A stretch of DNA of 64,000 nt. Origin: Carposina sasakii. Lineage: Eukaryota; Arthropoda; Insecta; Lepidoptera; Carposinidae. The stretch lies in contig CP053163.1 in NCBI GenBank assembly GCA_014607495.2, positions 5,622,716 to 5,686,715 on the forward strand, read 5' to 3'. The notes under the pieces were generated by a model. That model was not told the DNA's origin, searched no databases, and saw only the letters and a program-made list of their open reading frames with translations. The translations under genes were made by a program, and so were the position numbers. Shown here piece after piece: positions 12,501 through 24,500 of the stretch. Positions within the stretch are counted from its first letter, which is position 1. Each line of letters opens with the position of its first letter.

Positions 12501-15500
12501 CTTGCATGCTATGGTACATGCATTTACTAAAACTATTACATGCTTAGAATCATTTAGTTTTACAATAATAAAATTCAGCTACATCGTAAAAACACTTTTC
12601 AATAAGCCAATTTTTTAAAACATTTTTAAGTTTGATGCCGTCTAACGCTTTGATAAAATTTGGCAAATAATTATATATCTCAATACCATTCACATAGGTG
12701 CTCTTTTTGAGTAGGGGAGACCGGGGATAGTTGACCAATTTTCAGCTTAGAGGTGTCTATTTTTATTTCTTTACAGTTAATTATTGAAAAAACAGGTACA
12801 GTTATTAGATTGACTATTAAGCTTTGGAAATAAGTGGAAAAATGCACGTTATTCATTATGATATAGAGTACAGACCAGCTTTTACACAAAAGGAAAAACT
12901 GATCAACTTACCCCAGGCTTGGGGTAGGTTGACTATTCACCTGGGGTAAAGTGAACAATGACGTTAAAAGGGCAAAATTTAGGAAAAAAAAAATAGAAAA
13001 TTATTAATTAAATCCAATAGACGGTTTTTCGCAACTTCAGATTAAACACAATAAAATTCAAGTTATAAAAATAAAACAATCAATTCGAGTACCCAAAAAC
13101 AAAGAAAGTACCAACTTATTAAGTATTTTAAACAAAAGAGACAACTTGTTATAACTTTTAACTATTTGGTAATATATAATCTCGTGTAACTAATGAAATT
13201 ATATTTGTTATTTGGTGATAGTCATAATATATACAGGGTGTAACAGAAAGGGTATGTTAAGCGAAAAGCTATGTAAATAGCCCACTATAGAGAACCTATC
13301 CACGAAATTTGAAACTCTAAATCACAAGTTTATTTTTCAATATTGTATGAAAAATCCTGAGATGTTTAAAAATTCTCCATACTATCTAGAAAAATAAACA
13401 TGGGATTTCGAGTCTCAAATTTTGGAAATAGGTTCTCTATAGTGGGCTATTTACATAGCTTTTCGCTTAACATACCCTTTCTGTTACACCCTGTATAGGT
13501 CAACCAGCCCCATTAAACATTAGTCTATTAGCCCCGAACCACCTTTAACTTTATTTATTATCAAGGGCCATAACCTCAAAACTGCGTCCAATTCAAATAG
13601 AATAATACATAAAAGAAAAAACATGAATCAAACATTCGTTAAAAATGCTTAAACAATCAATAATCATGAATAAATAGGCATTATTACAAATAACATTACG
13701 ACAAAAATAGTTACTAGCATGCGTTCTTTTTCAATATTACGTTCCTTCTCTCAAGCGACTTGCGTGTGCAACGTCGCCTTTTTGGTGATTGTGCGGGGGT
13801 CAGTGTCGGACTCTTGTGCATCACTGGTTGCCTTAAAGCTATTCGAATGAGTTTTTGACAGTTAGTCTACCTACCCCTATAGTCAACTATCCCCGGTCTC
13901 CCCTATGTAGCTTGCACTGCACAAATGTTGTAAGCGTATTGTGAACGAACATTTTTTTTGGCATCTTTTAGTTTTGAGAAACTTAGTCGACTCGATATGC
14001 ACGGGAAAATGCAGCATACGTTTTTGAGTTAATTCTCCATTTTGAGAACACCTCCGTGTATATTATGTGCGTGAACTTTAGAAATCCCGTTAATTCCCGT
14101 GCCAGTGGGAATTTCGGGAAATCAATTCTTATCGAATACTTCGTACGTAAATCTCAGTTCCAGGACAAAGCGTTTATATGTATTTATAGAAGATTACATC
14201 TTGATAATATTAGTATAGAAGATATTCATGTCATAAAATAAATTGCAGTGACAAATGCAAGAACCAGCGGATACAGCGTCACGAATGGGCGTCCGGCCTC
14301 GAGAAGTTTATGACCGAGAACAAGGGGTGGGGCGTGCGGACCAAGCACAAGATCGTGTCGGGCGACTTCATACTGGAGTATGTGGGCGAAGTCGTCTCTG
14401 ATAAGGAGTTTAAGGTAAGTTGACGGTGCTTACATTTTATAGAGCAATCATTTTTATAAGCTTCATATATAGCTGACTAATTCTGGTTGGAATGGAAACA
14501 AAGTTCTCAAAATTTTTCTAAAAATCACTATCCCTACATATTATAAAACAAAGTCGCTTGCCGCTGTCGGCACGTCCCTATGTATGCTTAGATCTTTCAA
14601 ACTAGGGAACGGATTTTGATGCGGGTTTTTTTAATAGATAAAGTGATTCACGAGGGAGGTTTATAATGTATAACTAGGGACCCGCCCCGGCTTCGCACGG
14701 AAGTAATGCACTCTCACGCGGGCGAAGCCGTGGGCGGCCGCTAGTATGTTATAATGGCGGCATGATTTAATTCTTAATTAATATAAAAACTTTTAATAAT
14801 TAACGTTTCGATATTTTATTCTCATAACATCAAGGTGTCAATGGTTTCGAATTTAACACATCGATGTTTTCCAGCTAAACATCGATATTTATCCTCATTG
14901 ATGAATATCAATCACTTTTGGGTATCACTAAATTCGCCCGTGATTAGCGGGGGTAGCCGGACGAGCGTAGGTTCGATCCCAGTCACGGGCCTGTACCACA
15001 ATTTATTTAAGGGGTTAGGCCAGTATAGAATTTCCCAAAAATCGATATTTTTTTTTTGTTTCAAACGATTCCCTAGAATCTGAAGAATGATATCCCGAAA
15101 GATTATGGCCGGGAAATATCGCTCAGGCCGGTATTTTTTCAGCAATGTGCAGCGACAGCGCCCCCGCTTTTTTTATATCGGTAATAAATATCTTTATGTA
15201 CATAATTGTAAACTCCTCTATACATAAATGTATATCTGTACATAAATGTATAGATATACAGAAAGCACGGGCTGCTGCTCACCACCCATGAAATTCTGGT
15301 CTAAGTGCTTGTTTTTCAAAGTAGCGTACAAGGTCGCCAGGTGGCGGGGCGGCAGCCTTTTTTACCGACCGGAGCGAGGGACGGTATTTTAGCGAACTTT
15401 TTTTTTTTTTTTTTATTTGAATAAAGTATGTTACATTTCGTTTTAAATAAACTTAGACACTAGATAGCAAAAACCCTTTGGATTTATCCGCCTAGTGCGG

Positions 15501-18500
15501 TCTTTCTTAATAAAACTAATTTTACAACACTTATGCTAAAATAGGTACATATTATTTAGGTAAGTACTGCATATCTAAAAAGTTACCACTTGGAATGAAT
15601 GGCAACCATCTTGTCTTCCGTCCGTCGGTTTACGTACCCCCATCGTAAACGTACGTAAGTAGGTATACCTACGTACATTTCGAACTAGAGTAGATATGCC
15701 GCCATGTTTTCGAGCTATTCGCCGCGTCTTTAAATTATTGTTCATTCGATTTTAGAAACACCAGTCTTTGTTAGATTCGTACGGTAAAACTAACAATATA
15801 TTGATTCGATTGCATAATGGGTCGTACCGTGTATCGTGGTAAAAAAGGTGCAAAAGAAACACGTACATACGCCAAGAGACCGAGAATATCAGGAAGGAGA
15901 CCGCTGAATCGCTACGAGTTGGAGGCACCAAATGATTTGAATGTTAGTACATCCGCAAAAAAATTGAAACAATCGGAAGATATGTACGACATTGAAGTGA
16001 ATCCAGGTTTTGGTTATCGTATGATAAACTTCATTGCAGTTTTTGCAGCAATTTCAAACGTTGTCGTTTGTAAAGTTTGTAAATCACAAGTGAAATTCAC
16101 GGAAAGTGGAAAACGCGGTTTGGGATTCAAAATCATAGTGTCCTGTGAAAAATGTGTACAGACTGAAATACCGAGTGGTCCATTCATTGAAAAAGGCTAT
16201 GAAATAAACCGTAGAATAGTAATTTCCATGCGGTTACTTGGAATCGGTTTGCAAGGAATGAAAAAGTTTTGTGCATTCATGGAATTACCTCGGCCAATGT
16301 TTCACTCTTTTTACGATAAGATTGTCAAAAGAATTTCAATTGCAACTAAAGCAGTTTCCGCAAAAAGTATGATGAAAGCAGCGAAAAACGAGTCATCTAT
16401 TTCTTCTGAAAAAGGAGAAAATGGAATCATGGTATCAGGCGATGGTTCATGGAGAAAACGTGGGTTCACGTCCTTGTTTGGTTTGGTGAGTCTTATTGGC
16501 AATTATAGTTCAAAAATCGTAGACTGCACAGTGAAATCTAAGTACTGTAAGGCGTGTGAGTACTGGAAGAATAAAGAAGATACCGACGAATATGCGGAAT
16601 GGGCACAAAATCATAAAGATAACTGCGATGTAAATCACGACGGATCAGCAGGAAAAATGGAGGTTGATGCAGTTGTTCAAATGTTTCAACGGTCCGAAGC
16701 TTTGCACCAAGTAAAATACACCCATTATATTGGTGACGGTGATTGTAAAACTTTCAAAGGCATTACTGATGTTCAGCCCTATGAGGATATCATCGTACTC
16801 AAGAAAGAGTGTATAGATCACGTTCAAAAGCGAATGGGTACCCGCCTACGTAATTTGAAAAAAAATACCAAGGGTCTCGGCGGAAGGGGCAAATTGACGG
16901 GGAAACTGATAGACGAACTCTCTATTTATTACGGATTAGCCATTCGTAGAAACTGCGATTCGGTTAAAAACATGCGGAACAGTATATGGGCTACGCTTGA
17001 TCATAAACTATCATAAAACCAAAGCACGATAAATGTCCGATCGGAGAGGACTCGTGGTGCTCATGGCAAAAGGCGAAAGCTACAAATAGTTTGGCTGAGT
17101 ACAAACATAAAGCAGCTCTTCCAATTGGAGTGTATAAAGCTATCAAGCCAGTCTACGAAGAATTGACCAGAGACGATCTTCTTACTAGATGCATCGGTGG
17201 TTATACTCAGAACTGCAATGAAAGTTTTAATTCCACTGTGTGGGCATTAGCTCCTAAATCCATTTCTAGTGGTAAAATTGTATTGGACATAGCTACGGAC
17301 ATTGCAGTCTGCGTGTACAATGACGGCTTTGCTTCAATTTTGCACATATTAAAAGCGATGGGTTTAGAAATCGGCCCGAACAGCTACGGAATGTGCTTGG
17401 AGATAGACAAAGAGCGCATAAAGCTTGCAGAGAAATCGCTGTCTGAAGCTGCGAGAGCGTGGAGGATCGCTTTAAAATCCAATAGGAAGGAAATGGAAGA
17501 GCAGGACACTAATCTAGAAGGCCAATTATATGGTGCAGGCATCGCGGATTAAAGTTATTGCAAACTTTTTTATGATTTTTCTGAACTTCAAACTTTAAAC
17601 GCCATTATCTCTAAACTGCATTTTTCAACTTGGCCGCACCCATAACTCGAACAATTTGCAACCAATTCACTTTAAATTTTCACTAGATCTTTAGAAATAC
17701 ATTGTCTGAAGAAGTACGTAGGATTTTTTGTTTATATAGCATAGCCCATTTGTTATACAAAATTTTCTGAAGATTTTTTTGCGAATTTTGCAAGTTTGAC
17801 TTCAAAAGTGCGCCAATCGGCGAAAAATCAATATATGAGAAAAACCCTATGTACTTCTCTAGCTGTTGTTATATACAACAACACAAAATTCAGTGACTCA
17901 TCAGAATTGAAAATTTACAGGAGCTGATAGTACGGCCGTGGATCCTTCCATAAGAGAGAGGTCATCTGGGAAACTGTGCACAGTCGCAATTTCTAATTAC
18001 ACTGTTCTATAAAAATTATGGTTTGCAGTCAACCATATGTACAATAAACTTGTTCTTAAGTAAAATCAATTGACTTTATATTTTCCCTGGAAAAAAAATC
18101 ACAACTCAGACTATTTTTGCACCCTGTAGAGTGGCCTAACCCCTTAATGTACGGATTGTGATATACTAAAATTCACTATACGCAAGAAGGGTTATAGGAA
18201 AAGGCATACGGGTTATGGGACATCTCGCCCACGCTCAAACTATTCTACGGCCCCCTTATTACCTAACTAGCAAACGCACAGCGATAGCGAAAATTGTACA
18301 AAAATCGCTGATTGTTTGTCAAATCCGTATTACGTAAAATTAATTACAATGGTACTTTGACATTTCAAGGCGAATATTGTACAATTTTCGCTATCGCTTT
18401 GCTATTGCTTTTACGTAATCAGGGGGCGGCTTTGCTATTGCAAATTAGGTAATCAGGGGGCGGGTCAAATTAGTTTGGAAGAAATAATGGGATAAGGGCA

Positions 18501-21500
18501 GGATAATTATTAATTTATTATTATAATGGTAAACTGTGATTGACATGACAAGTTTATGTAGGAGCGCATGGCGACGCGATACGCGCGCGACACGCACCAC
18601 TACTGCCTGCACCTGGACGGTGGTCTGGTCATCGACGGACACCGCGTGGGCGGTGACGGTCGCTTCGTCAACCATTCGTGCCGTCCCAACTGCGAGATGC
18701 AGAAGTGGACGTCCAACGGTCAGTGATAGATAAAACACTAGAATAGAATAGGTTTTTATTTGAGGAGTAGTGGACACCCGCGTGGTACAGAAAAAACAAA
18801 ATGTGGAAATTATCTGGGATGAAAATATTTCCCCGGGGTAAAAGTAGCCTAATTTCCTTTCTCAGGCTTCTAGGCTACCTGTGTACTAAATTAAATTTAA
18901 ATCAGTTCAGTAGTTTTGGCGTGAAAGCGAGACAGACAGGCCGACAGACTAGAGTTACTTTCGCATTTATAATATTACACAGAGGATTACACAGATACTG
19001 TATACAAAAGCAACAATGAAACAAGACAAATAGGGTATAAGCATACAAACCTTAGACAGAAACGAAGAAAATGAAAAGCATATAAAAACTAGGTCCCTAA
19101 AGTATTTTCTATGTGTAACAATTATCACGTAAATTTAAATTTCAGGTACATTCAGGATGGCTCTATTCGCACTTCGTGACATAGACCCCGGCGAGGAGTT
19201 AACCTACGACTATAATTTCTCGCTGTTCAATCCAGCTGTGGGACAGGTAAATATAAATATATGTAACTAACCAATATTTTCGTCGATTTTACACGTTTTC
19301 GATAATTCACAGGAGTTCAAACTTAATAATATAACCCACCTGCCCCCTGATTACCTAATATGCAATAGGTAGGCTTCGGCTCTGCTACTACAAGTTACAT
19401 AATCAGGGGGCGGGTTTGTATTTCATATGGATATAGATCGTGAATGAAGTTTAGTTATAAGAACGATTTTTTGTACCCACAATAATGAAATCCATTTTCT
19501 AGCCCTGCAAATGTGACTCAGAAGACTGCCGGGGAGTGATAGGCGGCAAATCGCAGAGAATAACCAAACCGCCTTCCAAAATACTGTCGCGCACGCCAAC
19601 CATCGTCGCCACACCCACACCAACGCATGCGCGCCCCGGCCGACCTAGAAAAGCGGTCAAATGCAACAAGAAGTCCGATCAGCAGACCATTGCGGTGGAT
19701 CTGAAGAATATGACGATATTAAAGTATCAGCAACACTTGAACAAATTGTGGCAGGAACCGCAAATGAAACCGCTAACGGCTCGAGAGAGGAACGTAGTTA
19801 AGGATCGTCATTGTTTCTTGTTTAGGAACTTGAATCATGTAAGTGTTTTACCGAGCACTCATACTCATCAAAGTAATTATTAAATACATAAGTGATATTA
19901 TTGTGGTCGTTCTGACCACCGCACATAATCATAAACTAAATAAAATTATATGTGTCCCTTTCTGTCTCAGTCATTTACATTACTACTCACCACATTTTTT
20001 TTATAATGCCTAAAGTTGTGGTAAACATAGCAGAAACTAATATTTATTACGCTTCGCAGGTACGCCGCATCAGAGACCGTCTATCCATCACCGTGCCATC
20101 GTCACCGACCGACACGGAAGCCACGCCCACTTCCCTCCCCGCGCCTACGTCCGTACCACCCCCTCCCCCTTCACCAAGCCCCGCCCCCGCCCCTGTCTCT
20201 CCTTCCAATAACGTGGTAATGGTGAACCCACTAACTTTACCCGATACGATGAACCCAGAGGTTTTCTTAAAACGGCTAAGGCAGTTGCGGGCCCCTAAAG
20301 ATGACAGTGTGAAGATTGTGCGTTTGGATGATGATGCAACACTGTCGAAAGAGGAGCGATTACAGAGGGTGTTTAGAGCTATTTACAATGCTGTGATGGA
20401 CGCTAAAGGTAAGCCGAGATGATCATGTCAATATCGGTATATTCATGTAATATTTATTTTCCTTATAGTGTAAAAACATTGGATTCTTTTACACAAGGTC
20501 TCCTGAACCTCCTAAAAAGACCTAACCTAAGCTCTTAAAAATAGTGATATGTATTTGTATGTATATGTCTCTGACATATATTAAAATTGGTGTTAGTATT
20601 CATGTAATTTAAACAGTTATAAATACATTTTTATGTAGTTCCGGTTATTCACTTCATCATCATCATTTACAGCCCTGAGAAGTCCACTGTTGGACATAGA
20701 CCTCCCCCAACAACCTCCACCCCGCGACCTTGGCCAGGTCGTCCGTCCACCTCGCGGGTGGCCTTCCCCGATACGTGGTATCCACTCTAGAACTTCGCGA
20801 TCCTGAGCTTCTTTATGAGGCACATAGTTAGAGACCACGTCTCGGCACCGTAGGTTATCACCGGCAGCACGATTATTCACTTATTCTACTATAATATGAT
20901 TTTTCAGATGACAAAGACAAACTTCTAAGCTCGTCTTTACCAAGTGAGAATCCAAGCGACCACAAAGCTGACACGCCAAGCTTGCGTACCCTAACGTCCA
21001 TAGACAAAGATATTACGGGCGGCTGTTACGAAACTGTGGCGCAGTTTGATGCAGATATGAGTACTGTGTTCACCAATGCTATAAGGGAATGCGGGAGGAT
21101 GTCCCAAGTGGGTACTGCTGCCCATCAACTGAAGAAGGTATAGGTTTCATTAACGTTTTTAGTTATGTGTTAATTTGGTTGATTCAGACCGTCACACTTA
21201 AACGTAAATTGTCAGAATAACAAGTTTATATTGTTCTAGATATACAATTCTGCTAAATCGGAATGTTCTGACGTTTTGATAAAGATACTTGGTCCTGACG
21301 AACCACTGCCATCTGGTTTCCTGCAGAAAACAAAGCAAGGTGAACTTTTTCTCTCAGTCTGTTTTTATGAACTAGGTCTAGGTACAGCAACTTGCTGTCG
21401 CTTTGCGTCGATGTTCTTATATTTTTTGTGTTGATTAATCAATTCTAATTCTATAATTCTTTATTATGTTATTTAAAATGTTTATAGTATCTCTGTTTTT

Positions 21501-24500
21501 CTATCCTGGGAAACAATGTCATCCATGTTGCTATTTATAATGTCCCGACCTCAACATGGCCTGTCAATCCTGTCACCCGTTTGTATGAGACTACTATTAC
21601 ATATCAGAGTAGTTATTTCTCTTTTAGAGTAGAAAATATATTTTGTGTGTTGCATATTTCGTGCATTTTAAGCAGTTGGGAAAATTTTTGAGTTTGGTGT
21701 ATCCAAAAGGAATGGTTTCTTACATTGTTGTTTGTTTATTCCGTGTCAACTGTTCCACAGAGGAGGTGATAATGTGTACCTGCGGCCTGCACGTGGAAGA
21801 AGGCGTGATGGTGCAGTGTGGGGCGTGCGGAGTGTGGCAACACGCGCGATGTATGCGCGTAACCGACCTGCGCGCGCCGCATCACTGCCATCTGTGTGCG
21901 CGACCGGTGAGTGTCTCAGAGTATACACGGCAGGGTGCGGAGTGTGACAACACGCGCGCCGCATCACTGCCATCTGTGTGCGCGACCGGTGAGTATCTCA
22001 GAGTATACACGGCAGGGTGCGGAGTGTAACAACACGCGCGCCGCACCACTGCCATCTGTGTGCGCGGCCGGTGAGTGTCTCAGAGTATACACGGCAGGGT
22101 GCGGAGTGTAACAACACGCGCGCCGCACCACTGCCATCTGTGTGCGCGACCGGTGAGTGTCTCAGAGTATACACGGCAGGGTGCGGAGTGTGACAACACG
22201 CGCGCCGCACCACTGCCATCTGTGTGCGCGACCGGTGAGTGTCTCAGAGTATACACGGCAGGGTGCGGAGTGTGACAACACGCGCGCCGCACCACTGCCA
22301 TCTGTGTGCGCGGCCGGTGAGTGTCTCAGAGTATACACGGCAGGGTGCGGAGTGTAACAACACGCGCGCCGCACCACTGCCATCTGTGTGCGCGACCGGT
22401 GAGTGTCTCAGAGTATACACGGCAGGGTGCGGAGTGTAACAACACGCGCGCCGCACCACTGCCATCTGTGTGCGCGGCCGGTGAGTGTCTCAGAGTATAC
22501 ACGGCAGGGTGCGGAGTGTAACAACACGCGCGCCGCACCACTGCCATCTGTGTGCGCGACCGGTGAGTGTCTCAGAGTATACACGGCAGGGTGCGGAGTG
22601 TAACAACACGCGCGCCGCACCACTGCCATCTGTGTGCGCGGCCGGTGAGTGTCTCAGAGTATACACGGCAGGGTGCGGAGTGTAACAACACGCGCGCCGC
22701 ACCACTGCCATCTGTGTGCGCGACCGGTGAGTGTCTCAGAGTATACACGGCAGGGTGCGGAGTGTGACAACACGCGCGCCGCACCACTGCCATCTGTGTG
22801 CGCGGCCGGTGAGTGTCTCAGAGTATACACGGCAGGGTGCGGAGTGTAACAACACGCGCGCCGCACCACTGCCATCTGTGTGCGCGGCCGGTGAGTGTCT
22901 CAGAGTATACACGGCAGGGTGCGGAGTGTAACAACACGCGCGCCGCACCACTGCCATCTGTGTGCGCGACCGGTGAGTGTCTCAGAGTATACACGGCAGG
23001 GTGCGGAGTGTAACAACACGCGCGCCGCACCACTGCCATCTGTGTGCGCGACCGGTGAGTGTCTCAGAGTATACACGGCAGGGTGCGGAGTGTGACAACA
23101 CGCGCGCCGCACCACTGCCATCTGTGTGCGCGGCCGGTGAGTGTCTCAGAGTATACACGGCAGGGTGCGGAGTGTGACAACACGCGCGCCGCACCACTGC
23201 CATCTGTGTGCGCGGCCGGTGAGTGTCTCAGAGTATACACGGCAGGGTGCGGAGTGTAACAACACGCGCGCCGCACCACTGCCATCTGTGTGCGCGACCG
23301 GTGAGTGTCTCAGAGTATACACGGCAGGGTGCGAAGTGTGACAACACGCGCGCCGCACCACTGCCATCTGTGTGCGCGGCCGGTGAGTGTCTCAGAGTAT
23401 ACACGGCAGGGTGCGGAGTTTGCCAACTATTCCACACTGGCTACTTACTTAATACACCTACACACACAGTTGGTGACCATACCACAATGTTACATGAGTC
23501 TCCTGACTATACTATATTACGCTCACTCTAATGTATGAAAATTGATATTTATCAATCACTCTCGTCCGTCAGGTTGACCGTGAGATCCCGCTAGACGACT
23601 ACACGGAGGAAGGCCACCAGTTCTATCTAACTCTAATGCGGGGAGACTTGCAAGTGCGTCAGGGCGACACTGTCTACGTACTGCGAGACATACCCATAGA
23701 TGAAAAGCATCCTGACGTCAGCCAGAAATCTGGGGACAATTCCACCGAGTCTCCGAAAACTAAGCGCGTCGATAGGAAGAAAGTTAAGAATTTGAAAGGA
23801 AAAGAGGAGCCTAGCACTGTTAAGGTAAACTTTAATAGGGCTTGTAATCGCATTTTTGCTAATAGATGTGCATAATTAATTGTAGTTCTCACAATAAATA
23901 CATTCATACAAATTAAATATGGATTTTATTGTCAATGGTGTACATAAGTCTTTCTTTAAAATACTTATCAAAATCAATAGAATTTTTGGTGAACAGTTTA
24001 TGATCATATACGCACATATGTACAGTGGGCTCATTTATACTATTTATACTAAGTGCGGACAATGCCCGATAAAACTAACTAACTAAATTATCATTACCGG
24101 GCTATCACCGCTTAAAACCATAAATGTATACTTGTTCCAGGACGGAGAAGTCCGCAAGCACACGTACCAGACAATCGGCTCGATCCCCGTATCGGAATTG
24201 GACATCTTCCGTGTGGAGCGTCTGTGGAAGCACAAGGACACGCGCGAGCGCTATGTGTACGGACACCACTACCTGCGTCCGCACGAGACCTTCCACGAGC
24301 CCACGAGGAAGTGAGTACACACAGACACTACGTCATGCATGCTGGAAACACAGGGACACGCGCAAGCACATAGCATCGTTTAATGCTTTATAGGCTACTG
24401 TGTACGGAGTTTGTAATTTGACAATCTACTCACAGGTTCTTCCATAACGAGGTGATGCGTGTGCCGCTGTACGAGGCGGTGCCCATAGAGCTGGTGATGT

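Noticed and set aside
21870..23426. CRISPR-like regular repeat array
   Set aside because: Units are contiguous and nearly identical throughout, with no variable spacers, and the genome is an insect's.
21911..23538. Stack of 66-73 codon open frames on both strands at 82-bp steps
   Set aside because: They are produced by the tandem repeat; all share the same text in shifted frames, and none has its own gene structure.
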